Shown here piece after piece: positions 1 to 7,439 of a stretch of DNA of 13,336 nucleotides (its first letter is position 1; every line of letters begins with the position of its first letter). The notes below the pieces were generated by a model. The model worked only from the letters and a program-made list of their open reading frames with translations, was not told where the DNA came from and searched no databases. The translations under genes and the position numbers were made by a program. Origin of the DNA: Bacteroidales bacterium (GTDB lineage Bacteria; Bacteroidota; Bacteroidia; Bacteroidales; Dysgonomonadaceae); contig JAAZLV010000160.1 in the NCBI GenBank assembly GCA_012799155.1, positions 1-13,336 of the forward strand, in the 5' to 3' direction.

Positions 1-15
1 AACTACAAATCGTAA
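1..15 (+). CDS. 3' end of probable fumarate reductase flavoprotein gene (partial)
   Basis: The first 15 bases read Asn-Tyr-Lys-Ser-stop in frame 1. Flavoprotein subunits (FrdA/SdhA) of Bacteroidales, as I recall them, end in a similar Asn-Tyr-Lys, and frdA normally sits directly upstream of frdB in this group. The 41-base gap to the next start fits an operon. Four codons cannot prove identity, so this is mainly inference from context. Confidence 0.4.
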   Translation, partial: NYKS

Positions 16-56
16 CGGTTGATCCGATATGTGTAAACGAATAACAACAAACCATC

Positions 57-812
57 ATGGATAAAGATATCAACATAAAAGTAAAAGTGTGGCGCCAAAA
101 TGGTCCGAATGAGAAAGGACACTTTGAAACATACGCCCTGGAAAAAATTTCACAGGGAAGTTCTTTTCTGGAAATGCTCGACATACTCAATGAACAGCTT
201 ATCAACGAGGGCAAGGAACCGGTAGTATTCGACCACGACTGCCGTGAAGGCATCTGCGGTATGTGCAGCCTTTACATCAATGGCCACCCACATGGCCCCG
301 ACACCGGCATCACCACCTGTCAGCTCCACATGCGTCGCTTCAACGATGGCGATACCATCACTGTGGAACCATGGCGCTCCGCCGGATTTCCCATCATCAA
401 GGACCTGATGGTGGACCGCACCGCCTTCGACAAGATCATACAGGCGGGAGGTTACATCTCCGTCAATACTGGAGGGATACCTGACGCAAATGCAATACCC
501 ATCCCTCGCGATGATGCCGAGATGGCCATGGACGCTGCCGCCTGCATCGGTTGCGGTGCCTGTGTAGCTGCCTGCAAGAACGGATCGGCCATGCTTTTTG
601 TCTCGGCCAAAGTTAGTCAGTTCGCCCTCCTTCCACAGGGACGAGTTGAAGCGGCCCGTCGAGCCAAATCGATGGTGGCCAAAATGGATGAGCTGGGCTT
701 CGGCAATTGTACCAATACTGGTGCTTGCGAGGTAGAGTGCCCCAAGAACATCTCCATCAGCAATATTGCCCGTCTCAACAGGGAATTCCTGAAGGCGAAG
801 TTCAGGGATTAA
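57..812 (+). CDS. frdB: fumarate reductase / succinate dehydrogenase iron-sulfur subunit (FrdB/SdhB)
   Basis: This is the electron-transfer subunit of complex II. It carries electrons between the menaquinol-oxidising membrane subunit and the flavoprotein, on the inner face of the cytoplasmic membrane. All ligands for the three clusters are visible: [2Fe-2S] Cys62, 67, 70 and 88 in an N-terminal ferredoxin domain; [4Fe-4S] Cys163, 166, 169 and 228 (the last followed by Pro); and [3Fe-4S] Cys173, 218 and 224. The length of 251 residues is normal for the family. The ATG follows an A-rich, Shine-Dalgarno-free leader, as is usual in Bacteroidota. In an anaerobe the physiological direction is probably fumarate reduction, but sequence alone does not separate Frd from Sdh. 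It is the last gene of its operon; a terminator follows 23 bases after the stop codon. Confidence 0.95.
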   Translation: MDKDINIKVKVWRQNGPNEKGHFETYALEKISQGSSFLEMLDILNEQLINEGKEPVVFDHDCREGICGMCSLYINGHPHGPDTGITTCQLHMRRFNDGDTITVEPWRSAGFPIIKDLMVDRTAFDKIIQAGGYISVNTGGIPDANAIPIPRDDAEMAMDAAACIGCGACVAACKNGSAMLFVSAKVSQFALLPQGRVEAARRAKSMVAKMDELGFGNCTNTGACEVECPKNISISNIARLNREFLKAKFRD

Positions 813-834
813 CCTCCGCTAAATGACTGTTTAA

Positions 835-874
835 AGCGTTACTTCTCTATTACGCAGGAGAAGTAACGCTTTTT
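835..874 (+). terminator. rho-independent terminator after frdB
   Basis: A perfect 13-bp stem, AGCGTTACTTCTC (835-847) with GAGAAGTAACGCT (858-870), encloses a 10-base loop and runs directly into a T tract. It lies 23 bases after the frdB stop and ends the respiratory operon. Confidence 0.9.
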
Positions 875-920
875 CATTCATCCATTTTAAAGTTTATTTA
901 ACAACCCAAAGGCCAACTTT

Positions 921-952
921 TTTGTTTTAACTTTGTCGTAAGACTATATTTG
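921..952 (+). promoter_or_regulatory. Bacteroidota-type promoter for the beta-barrel/priA unit
   Basis: TTTG at 921-924 and TATATTTG at 945-952 are separated by 20 bases, matching the -33 TTTG / -7 TAnnTTTG consensus of the Bacteroidota primary sigma factor. Transcription should start near 957, giving a leader of about 45 bases. A second -7-like match (TAACTTTG, 928-935) lies in the spacer but has no partner at -33. Confidence 0.75.
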
Positions 953-1001
953 TATGACACGAGAGAGAAATCAATGAGTAATTCATGTAACACAAACAAA
1001 G

Positions 1002-1640
1002 ATGAAAACAAAGAAAACAATTCGCAGAACACTCTTTATCCTTACCGCTATCATGCTAACTCCTTCTCTTTTCAGCCAAATACGATTTGGAGTGAAGGCA
1101 GACGTGGGACTGAACAACCCCAGTTTTGACAATGAAGCACTGCAGGTGGAGAATATGACCTCTTATAGCATCGGTCCCTCGATTGAGGCGATGTTCCCCT
1201 TTGCTGTGGTTGACTTTGGAATCGAAGCTTCACTGCTCTACAACGACAACCGGATGACGGTCTCCAACCTCACGGACGGGGAGAGCGCCCCTTCGAGCGA
1301 AGTATCCAATCGTTACCTTTATCTTCCCCTTAATGCCAAGATTAAATTCGGGCTGGGCATGCTGCCGTTGCGAATGTATGCAGTGGCAGGCCCCTATGCG
1401 GGCTATCTAATTGCAGGTGAAGAGATTGACCTGCAGGCAATGCAGGATGATATTCGGGCGAAAGAGTTCCAGGCTGGCGCCAACATAGGACTGGGGTTAG
1501 AGCTGTTCCGGATTCTGCAGGTAGGTGTTAACTATGGTGTACAGCTTACCGACAACTACGCTGTTGAACAACCCAATTGGGAGAAACCCTTAAACGGAAA
1601 AACGGAAACCTGGAGCATCAGCGCTGCACTCTACTTCTGA
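1002..1640 (+). CDS. outer-membrane beta-barrel protein, PorT-like family
   Basis: This 212-residue protein begins with a signal peptide: a basic start (KTKKTIRR), a hydrophobic core at about residues 10-22, and likely cleavage before Gln26 (LFS-Q). The mature part alternates hydrophobic and polar residues in short strands with Gly/Asn turns. It ends in Trp-Ser-Ile-Ser-Ala-Ala-Leu-Tyr-Phe, and the terminal Phe is the usual outer-membrane insertion signal. The pattern fits the small 8-strand barrels grouped with PorT (OMP_b-brl_2). No substrate or specific role can be read from it. The ATG follows an A-rich leader and its own promoter. The stop is only 3 bases before priA, so the two are almost certainly co-transcribed. 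Confidence is high for a secreted barrel, low for any function. Confidence 0.8.
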   Translation: MKTKKTIRRTLFILTAIMLTPSLFSQIRFGVKADVGLNNPSFDNEALQVENMTSYSIGPSIEAMFPFAVVDFGIEASLLYNDNRMTVSNLTDGESAPSSEVSNRYLYLPLNAKIKFGLGMLPLRMYAVAGPYAGYLIAGEEIDLQAMQDDIRAKEFQAGANIGLGLELFRILQVGVNYGVQLTDNYAVEQPNWEKPLNGKTETWSISAALYF

Positions 1641-1643
1641 TTC

Positions 1644-3881
1644 ATGCAGGTTGATGTCATTCTTCCGTTGCCTCTGCCGGGGATGTTCACCTATGCGGTG
1701 CCGGTGGAGATGCAGCACAGCCCGGTGGTAGGACAACGGGTGGTGGTACCTTTCGGCAGACGGAAGTACTATACCGGCATCATTGCCTGTGTTCATGAAG
1801 AGATGCAGTCTTCATTTACCATCAAAGAAATACACTCTCTCCCTGATGAAAAACCGGTGGTGACACCACAACAGCTGAAACTGTGGGAATGGATTTCATA
1901 TTACTATCTATGTCCTCTGGGAGATGTATGCAATGCGGCGCTTCCCACGCTGATGAAACCTCAGGATCTCACGAACCGGTATCAACCAAAAGAGGAACTC
2001 TGTTACCAGCTCAACAAGGAGATCGATGATTCAATTGCAGACAAGTTGCTCTCAAAAGCAAAAAAACAGGCTGCACTACTCGCAACGATTCGTTTGATAC
2101 TCTCCACCTCAGAACGGGAGATGATTAGCAGGCAAGAGCTGTCTCTGCTCCCTGAATACAATCCTATAATATTAAAAGGACTGACTGAGAAGGGAATCCT
2201 GACTGTGTACACACGGCAACGAAGCCGTCTGGCCGATGATATGGCACCGCTGCGGAAACCTTACCCGCTGAGTGATGCACAGCAAAAAGCAATGGTTGAG
2301 TTGACAGAACTCCTTACCGAAAAGGAGACAGTACTGCTTCACGGTGTCACCTCGGGCGGTAAGACTGAGATTTATATTCACCTTATTGACAAAGTTCTGA
2401 AAGAGGGGAAGCAAATACTCTATCTTCTACCTGAGATTGCATTAACCACCCAACTGACACAGCGACTAAAGGATGTATTCGGAAACAAGTTGGGTATTTA
2501 CCATTCAGGTATCGGCGACAACGAGCGTACTGAGATTTGGCAGAAGATGCTTTCGAAAAAACCCTATGAAGTCATTGTCGGTGTACGCTCCTCACTGTTC
2601 CTTCCCTTCCATGAACTGGGACTGGTAATCGTAGATGAGGAACATGAGACCAGCTACAAACAACAGGACCCATCACCTCGTTATCATGCACGTAGCACCG
2701 CAATCATGCTGTCCCACATCACCGGTGCAAAAACTATACTGGGTTCTGCAACCCCTTCGGTAGAATCTTACTACAATAGCAGTACCGGGAAGTATGGATT
2801 GGTGACACTTAAAGAACGGTTTTACGGGATAATGATGCCCCGCATAGAATTGGTAAACACCCGGGAACTACGCAAGAGGAGAAAGATGAAATCAATCCTC
2901 AGTCCCATGCTGATTGATGAGATGTCAACTGCCCTGGAGAAAGGTGAACAGGTAATTCTCTTCCGCAACAGAAGGGGTTTTGCTCCTTTACTGGAATGTA
3001 AAGAGTGTGCATGGACACCGAAGTGCAGCCACTGCGATGTGACACTCACCCTGCACAATCAACCCAAACGAATGGTATGTCACTATTGCAGTAGATCATA
3101 CTCCGTTCCAACTGAATGTTCTGCCTGTGGTGCTGAAAAGCTGGAACCATACGGATTGGGCACAGAGCAACTGGAGGAGGAGGTACAGAGATTGTTTCCA
3201 GGAAGAAGTGTTGCACGGATGGACGCCGACACCACCCGTGGCAAAAATGCCTATGAGAAGATTATTCAAGGCTTTCAGAAGAAAAAAATTGATATATTGG
3301 TTGGCACGCAGATGCTCTCCAAAGGGCTCGATTTTGATGCAGTGAAAGTGGTGGGAATTCTTTCAGCTGACTCTCTTATCAACCATCCCGATTTCCGCTC
3401 ACATGAAAGAGGTTTTCAACTGATGATTCAGGCAGCAGGTAGATCCGGTCGAAAAAATGATCAGGGTATAGTTCTGATACAGTGCGCCGACTCGCAACAT
3501 TCAATCTATCGTCATGTAATTAAACACGATTATACAGGATTCTTCAATGAGGAGTTGACTGAGCGGAAACAGTTCGGATATCCCCCCTTTTCTCGGTTGA
3601 TACGAATTACGGTGAAACACAGCAGGGAAAGCCTTGTTGAATTTGCTGCCGCCCATCTGGTTTCACTGCTAAAGAGAGAATTGAAAGAGCGTGTTCTGGG
3701 GCCGAGCAGACCGTTGGTGGCACGAGTAAAGCAACTACATATGCGTGAGATACTGCTGAAATTGGAAACAGGATACTCACCCAGGCGGGTACGCAATTTG
3801 TTGACAGAGGTAGAGCAGTCTATTCATAAAATAAAGGAGTATAAATACGTCACATTTAGCTACGATGTGGACCCTATGTGA
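1644..3881 (+). CDS. priA: primosomal protein N', replication restart helicase PriA
   Basis: PriA recognises stalled or recombined forks and reloads the replicative helicase through the primosome. The 745-residue protein has the N-terminal 3'-DNA-binding region (about 1-110), then a superfamily 2 helicase core with Walker A GVTSGGKT (234-241) and DEEH box (331-334). Eight cysteines form two zinc sites (452, 455, 461, 464, 479, 482, 492, 495). Motifs V and VI follow (GTQMLSKGLDFD and QAAGRSGR), then a C-terminal domain. It is close in length to E. coli PriA (732). The ATG lies 3 bases after the barrel gene's stop, with no Shine-Dalgarno, so translation may be coupled to that gene. It is convergent with rng and shares the hairpin at 3896-3925. 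Confidence 0.96.
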   Translation: MQVDVILPLPLPGMFTYAVPVEMQHSPVVGQRVVVPFGRRKYYTGIIACVHEEMQSSFTIKEIHSLPDEKPVVTPQQLKLWEWISYYYLCPLGDVCNAALPTLMKPQDLTNRYQPKEELCYQLNKEIDDSIADKLLSKAKKQAALLATIRLILSTSEREMISRQELSLLPEYNPIILKGLTEKGILTVYTRQRSRLADDMAPLRKPYPLSDAQQKAMVELTELLTEKETVLLHGVTSGGKTEIYIHLIDKVLKEGKQILYLLPEIALTTQLTQRLKDVFGNKLGIYHSGIGDNERTEIWQKMLSKKPYEVIVGVRSSLFLPFHELGLVIVDEEHETSYKQQDPSPRYHARSTAIMLSHITGAKTILGSATPSVESYYNSSTGKYGLVTLKERFYGIMMPRIELVNTRELRKRRKMKSILSPMLIDEMSTALEKGEQVILFRNRRGFAPLLECKECAWTPKCSHCDVTLTLHNQPKRMVCHYCSRSYSVPTECSACGAEKLEPYGLGTEQLEEEVQRLFPGRSVARMDADTTRGKNAYEKIIQGFQKKKIDILVGTQMLSKGLDFDAVKVVGILSADSLINHPDFRSHERGFQLMIQAAGRSGRKNDQGIVLIQCADSQHSIYRHVIKHDYTGFFNEELTERKQFGYPPFSRLIRITVKHSRESLVEFAAAHLVSLLKRELKERVLGPSRPLVARVKQLHMREILLKLETGYSPRRVRNLLTEVEQSIHKIKEYKYVTFSYDVDPM

Positions 3882-3890
3882 TCTGAAGAC

Positions 3891-3925
3891 AAAAAAACCG
3901 GCATCACACTGAGGTAATGCCGGTT
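3891..3925 (-). terminator. rng terminator, shared with convergent priA
   Basis: A perfect 9-bp stem, AACCGGCAT (3896-3904) with ATGCCGGTT (3917-3925), has a 12-base loop. On the minus strand it is followed by seven T, a strong terminator for rng. On the plus strand the trailing tract is weak (TTCATTT), so it ends priA transcripts less convincingly. Confidence 0.8.
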
Positions 3926-3964
3926 CATTTCCATTATTCTGCCGATATCTTACCGGACTTACAA

Positions 3965-5533
3965 TTATTTCATTTCAATCTCTTCCTTCAGGTCAATCTC
4001 GTTTCCGTCTTTATCATAGAAGACATACTGCAGGAATCCCAGCTTCTGATCGGGGATTACTTTCAAACCTACATTGTATTTTTTCTTCCATTTAAACTTC
4101 AGCGAAAACAATCCTTGCTGAACGAACGCTGCAACATAGGGGTGTATGTGCAGACTGAATTTCTTCACTTTTAGCTTGTTGACCAGGTAATCAATCTTTC
4201 CCTCCAGGGTGTCGGTGAAAAGAATTGAGGCCTTGATCTTACCTTTACCAAAGCAAGTGGGGCATTCTTCGCTTGTGGCAATTTCCATTTCGGGGCGTAC
4301 ACGCTGACGCGTGATCTGCATTAAACCGAACTTGCTCAATGGTAAAATATTGTGTCTGGCACGGTCACCCGACATCAACTCCTGCATCTTGGAGAGCAGC
4401 TTGTTGCGATGCTCCCCCTTACTCATGTCAATGAAGTCGATCACAATAATGCCGCCCATGTCCCGTAGCCGTAGCTGTCGGGCGATCTCCTCTGCGGCAG
4501 CCAGGTTCACCTCATAGGCACTGTCCTCCTGTCCCAGCTTCGATTTGTTGCGGTTACCGCTGTTCACATCGATAACGTGCAGGGCTTCGGTGTGCTCAAT
4601 GATGAGATAGGCACCGTTCTTGAACGTAACAGTTTTACCAAAGAGCGATTTGATCTGTTTGGTGATGCCGAAATTGTCTAAGATGGGCAATGCTCCGGAG
4701 TAGTCTCTGACCACGTTCTTTCGTTCCGGTGCGATGATGCTCACATATTCGGCGATCTGCCTACTCACGTCCTTGTCGTTGACGTGAATCTGTTCGAATG
4801 AGGGACTGAAGATGTCTCTAAGCAAGGCCACAGTACGTCCCGTCTCCTCAAAGATGAGGGAGGGGGCTTTGGCTTTCATGATCTTGCCGACATGATCATC
4901 CCATCGTTTCACCAGTACCTTCAGCTCTGCATCGAGGTCAGCAACCCTCTTTCCTTCGGCATTCGTCCGAATGATAACACCGTAGTTCTTGGGTTTGATA
5001 CTTTGGATGAGCTGGCGGAGCCGGGCGCGTTCTTCGCGCGATTTGATCTTCTGCGATACCGATACACGGTCGATAAATGGAATCAACACCATAAACCGAC
5101 CCGCGAAAGAGATCTCGGCCGTTAGACGGGGCCCTTTGGTTGAGATTGGTTCTTTGGCGATCTGAACCAGTATCTCCTGCCCAACCTTGAGGATATCCGA
5201 GATGGATCCTTCCTTATCGATTTCGGGTTTCAGCTTCATCTTCTGAAGCTGTGGAATCTTTTTCTTGTCTTCAACCATCTTCTGGAAATCCAGAATAGAA
5301 TTGAATTCAACCCCTAAGTCTAAATAGTGAAGAAAAGCGTCCTTTTTGTGTCCCACGTTCACAAATGCAGCGTTAAGGGCGGGCATCAGTTTTTTCACTT
5401 TGCCCAGATAGATGTTACCAACCGCAAAAGAGCCTTCCTGGCTTTCCTGTTGCAATTCTACCAGTTTTTTATCTTCGAGAACGGCAATGGTAATCTCTTT
5501 TGGTTGAACATCCACCACAAGTTCGCTTGTCAC
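3965..5533 (-). CDS. rng: ribonuclease G (RNase E/G family)
   Basis: This is a single-strand endoribonuclease for rRNA maturation and mRNA turnover. The 522 residues hold an N-terminal S1 RNA-binding domain (about 35-150), a 5'-sensor region, and a DNase-I-like catalytic domain. Metal-binding Asp322 lies in IDVNSGN and Asp366 in GGIIVIDFID. The zinc-link CPTC motif (Cys424, Cys427) holds dimers together, and a small domain follows. The long RNase E scaffold tail is missing, so RNase G is the better name. The start is a GTG whose product begins MTSELVVDVQ, the usual beginning of Bacteroidales homologues. The gene has a candidate promoter and a structured leader of its own, and may also receive read-through from the HU unit upstream. 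Confidence 0.94.
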   Translation of the reverse strand: MTSELVVDVQPKEITIAVLEDKKLVELQQESQEGSFAVGNIYLGKVKKLMPALNAAFVNVGHKKDAFLHYLDLGVEFNSILDFQKMVEDKKKIPQLQKMKLKPEIDKEGSISDILKVGQEILVQIAKEPISTKGPRLTAEISFAGRFMVLIPFIDRVSVSQKIKSREERARLRQLIQSIKPKNYGVIIRTNAEGKRVADLDAELKVLVKRWDDHVGKIMKAKAPSLIFEETGRTVALLRDIFSPSFEQIHVNDKDVSRQIAEYVSIIAPERKNVVRDYSGALPILDNFGITKQIKSLFGKTVTFKNGAYLIIEHTEALHVIDVNSGNRNKSKLGQEDSAYEVNLAAAEEIARQLRLRDMGGIIVIDFIDMSKGEHRNKLLSKMQELMSGDRARHNILPLSKFGLMQITRQRVRPEMEIATSEECPTCFGKGKIKASILFTDTLEGKIDYLVNKLKVKKFSLHIHPYVAAFVQQGLFSLKFKWKKKYNVGLKVIPDQKLGFLQYVFYDKDGNEIDLKEEIEMK

Positions 5534-5621
5534 AATTTTTCTTTTTTTTAATGTTTACATAACTGTTCGGGCTTCTGTCTTCACAACAGAAAGGAGGTTC
5601 ACGCTTGAACCACTTCCCTGT

Positions 5622-5629
5622 CAAATATA
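5622..5629 (-). promoter_or_regulatory. candidate -7 element for rng
   Basis: TATATTTG on the minus strand matches TAnnTTTG. Transcription would start near 5618, giving a leader of about 85 bases. No good TTTG lies 19-20 bases upstream; that region is instead taken up by a 12-bp inverted repeat. The call rests on the -7 alone. Confidence 0.45.
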
Positions 5630-5633
5630 CAAA

Positions 5634-5674
5634 GAACAAACTTAATTTCCGAATGGTTTTTTTTAAGTTTGTTC
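5634..5674. repeat. 12-bp perfect inverted repeat upstream of rng
   Basis: GAACAAACTTAA (5634-5645) and TTAAGTTTGTTC (5663-5674) are exact inverted copies, 17 bases apart. It sits between the small basic protein gene and rng, just upstream of the candidate rng -7 element. It may be a weak terminator for the HU transcript or a protein-binding palindrome. There is no clean T tract on the minus strand, so terminator status is doubtful. Confidence 0.6.
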
Positions 5675-5704
5675 CTGTATTGTGGTGTAAAAAAAATCTA
5701 CGGC

Positions 5705-5797
5705 TTACTTTTTCTTCTTATGCCTGTTTTTTCTGAGTCTTTTTTTACGCTTGTGAACTGACATCTTATGCCTTTTCCTTTTTTTTCCGCTTGGCAT
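5705..5797 (-). CDS. AURKAIP1/COX24-domain small basic protein (putative ribosomal protein)
   Basis: This 30-codon gene starts MPSGKKRKRHKMSVH and ends in HKKKK. About two thirds of its residues are Lys, Arg or His. The K/R-rich pattern around a central Met matches the AURKAIP1/COX24 family, which includes mitochondrial mS38 and mycobacterial bS22, both small-subunit ribosomal proteins; near-identical short proteins are annotated in many Bacteroidales. A structural role in the 30S subunit is therefore likely but inferred. It lies 24 bases after the HU stop, so it is probably co-transcribed. Unlike its neighbours it has a Shine-Dalgarno sequence, AAGGAG, 8 bases before the ATG, which strongly supports this start. 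The small size explains why ORF callers miss it. Confidence 0.85.
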   Translation of the reverse strand: MPSGKKRKRHKMSVHKRKKRLRKNRHKKKK

Positions 5798-5805
5798 GTT
5801 TGTAT

Positions 5806-5812
5806 CTCCTTT
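5806..5812 (-). promoter_or_regulatory. strong Shine-Dalgarno sequence of the small basic protein gene
   Basis: The minus strand reads AAAGGAGATACAAACATG: a purine-rich AAAGGAG with 8 bases between it and the ATG. No other gene start in the window has a comparable site at proper spacing; the others follow A/T-rich leaders. Confidence 0.75.
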
Positions 5813-5821
5813 AAATATTAA

Positions 5822-6103
5822 TTATTTGGTTTCCTTCACCTGTGTAACAAATGTTCTTGCAGGCTTAAAAGCAGGAATGTTGTGCTCTGGAATGATGATA
5901 GTGGTATTCTTTGAGATATTACGTGCAGTCTTCTGTGCTCTTTTCTTCACGATAAAGCTGCCAAATCCTCTCAAATAGACGTTCTCGTTGCTTGCCAATG
6001 AATCTTTCACCACTTCCATAAAAGATTCAACCGTTGCCAATACCGATGCTTTGTCTACTCCGGTGTTTTTCGCAATTTCATTTACAATGTCTGCCTTAGT
6101 CAT
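5822..6103 (-). CDS. HU family DNA-binding protein
   Basis: HU is a small dimeric nucleoid protein that bends DNA and supports replication, repair and recombination. The 93 residues show the helical N-terminal dimer part (MTKADIVNEIAKNTGV), the RGFGSF motif (45-50) at the start of the beta arm, the arm itself (about 53-75), and a closing helix. Where HU and IHF usually have Arg-Asn-Pro at the arm tip, this protein has Arg-Asn-Ile-Ser (61-64), a form I recall from other Bacteroidales HU proteins. The gene is divergent from mutY across an AT-rich 168-base gap and is followed by the small basic protein gene. A candidate -7 element lies about 63 bases before the start codon. Confidence 0.95.
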   Translation of the reverse strand: MTKADIVNEIAKNTGVDKASVLATVESFMEVVKDSLASNENVYLRGFGSFIVKKRAQKTARNISKNTTIIIPEHNIPAFKPARTFVTQVKETK

Positions 6104-6165
6104 TTTATTTATATTTTAAAATATTAATAATATTAGCGTATACCAATAAGTAAAATTTTGGATTG

Positions 6166-6173
6166 CAAATATA
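6166..6173 (-). promoter_or_regulatory. candidate -7 element for HU and the small basic protein
   Basis: TATATTTG on the minus strand fits TAnnTTTG. A start near 6162 gives a leader of about 58 bases. The -33 region reads TTTTCG, a weak match, so only the -7 supports the call. Confidence 0.5.
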
Positions 6174-6256
6174 TAGCTTTTTTTTCAACACCGAAAATTA
6201 TTGTTGCTAATTTTTCTCTTTTTTTTCTCTTTTCGCTGAAATTGCACATTTTACAT

Positions 6257-6264
6257 TAGATTTG
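6257..6264 (+). promoter_or_regulatory. candidate -7 element for mutY, implying a near-leaderless mRNA
   Basis: TAGATTTG fits TAnnTTTG and ends only 7 bases before the mutY ATG at 6272. With the usual distance from this element, transcription would begin about 0-5 bases before the start codon. The -33 match is poor. Confidence 0.5.
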
Positions 6265-6271
6265 CAGCAAA

Positions 6272-7354
6272 ATGGAAAAAGAAGATATTAGCGGTGTGAA
6301 TATACACCCCATCGCCATACGTCTGTTGAGTTGGTATAGTGAGTATAAAAGAGATCTACCGTGGCGCAACAACAACGATTCCTATCAGATCTGGATCTCG
6401 GAGGTGATTCTACAGCAGACAAGGATTGACCAGGGCATCGGATATTATCTCCGTTTCCTGGAGCGCTTCCCCAATGTTGCCTCACTGGCGTCGGCAAGTG
6501 AGGAAGAAGTGTTAAAGGTATGGCAGGGGCTCGGTTATTATTCACGGGCACGCAACCTTCACCAGGCCGCCCGACAGATCATCACTCACCATAACGGAAT
6601 TCTACCCTCCAGTTACCACGGATTAATTTCACTCAAGGGGGTTGGAGCATATACGGCTGCAGCAGTGGCATCGATTGCCTTTGGCCTGCCTCATGCCGTA
6701 TTGGATGGCAATGTATTCCGAGTACTAACGCGCCTCTTCGCCATCGAGACTGCAATTGACTCTCCCATCGGTAGAAAGATGATCAGTGAGATCGCTCAAT
6801 CTTTACTGCCGGAAGAGGATCCAGGAAGTTACAACCAGGCAATCATGGATTTCGGTGCGCTGATCTGCACCCCACTACAACCTCGCTGCAACGCATGTGT
6901 TCTGCAGGAGAGCTGCATGGCTTACGCCAAGGGAGATGTTACGATTTACCCTATCAAAGAACGTAAAACGAAGATAAGCAACCGCTACTTCCATTATTTT
7001 CACATCCTGCAGGGAAATCGTACCTACCTGCAGAAAAGAAATCAGCCTGGCATATGGAGGAATCTGTATGAATTTCCAATGATTGAAACGATGCAACCTG
7101 CCGATTTCATGCAATTGAAACAGACAGATGCGTTCAAAGAGCTTTTTCCGGAAGTGACAACACTATCGTTTGAGCCCAAGCTCGTATTACGCCACCAATT
7201 AACCCACCAGCATATTCACACCCGTTTTTATCAGGTAGAGATCCCCGAAAGGGTTACCTTCACTCCTCCATCGGCATTGTTTGTCACCCAATCTGAGGAG
7301 CTTCACAATTATCCAGTATCCCGCCTCATGCACAAGTACCTCGAAACAATTTAA
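6272..7354 (+). CDS. mutY: A/G-specific adenine DNA glycosylase MutY
   Basis: MutY removes adenine mispaired with 8-oxoguanine, preventing G:C to T:A mutations. The 360-residue protein has the helix-hairpin-helix glycosylase fold with catalytic Glu44 (SEVILQQT), the WQGLGYYSRARN motif (84-95), the hairpin LKGVGAYTAAA (121-131) and Asp145 (LDGNVFRVL). The [4Fe-4S] loop has Cys199, 206, 209 and 215, spaced C-x6-C-x2-C-x5-C. A C-terminal NUDIX-like domain (about 233-360) that reads 8-oxoG is present. All key residues are intact. The ATG is the first in frame after the candidate promoter. The gene is divergent from HU and 85 bases upstream of ssb, which has its own promoter. Confidence 0.96.
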   Translation: MEKEDISGVNIHPIAIRLLSWYSEYKRDLPWRNNNDSYQIWISEVILQQTRIDQGIGYYLRFLERFPNVASLASASEEEVLKVWQGLGYYSRARNLHQAARQIITHHNGILPSSYHGLISLKGVGAYTAAAVASIAFGLPHAVLDGNVFRVLTRLFAIETAIDSPIGRKMISEIAQSLLPEEDPGSYNQAIMDFGALICTPLQPRCNACVLQESCMAYAKGDVTIYPIKERKTKISNRYFHYFHILQGNRTYLQKRNQPGIWRNLYEFPMIETMQPADFMQLKQTDAFKELFPEVTTLSFEPKLVLRHQLTHQHIHTRFYQVEIPERVTFTPPSALFVTQSEELHNYPVSRLMHKYLETI

Positions 7355-7362
7355 AAAAAAGA

Positions 7363-7392
7363 TTGCCATTTTCAAAATTATCAGTAATTTTG
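7363..7392 (+). promoter_or_regulatory. Bacteroidota-type promoter for ssb
   Basis: TTG at 7363-7365 and TAATTTTG at 7385-7392 are 19 bases apart, a full match to the -33/-7 pattern. The start should fall near 7397, giving a leader of about 43 A/T-rich bases without Shine-Dalgarno. Confidence 0.75.
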
Positions 7393-7439
7393 TTCATTAG
7401 CGTATCACTATTCTTTAACCCTAAAAATTAAATTCAGTT

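Noticed and set aside
928..935. Second promoter -7 element (TAACTTTG) ahead of the beta-barrel gene
   Set aside because: No TTTG or TTG lies 19-21 bases upstream, and it sits in the spacer of a better promoter.
3917..4174. 85-codon plus-strand frame after priA
   Set aside because: It starts inside the shared terminator hairpin and overlaps the end of rng; no family resemblance.
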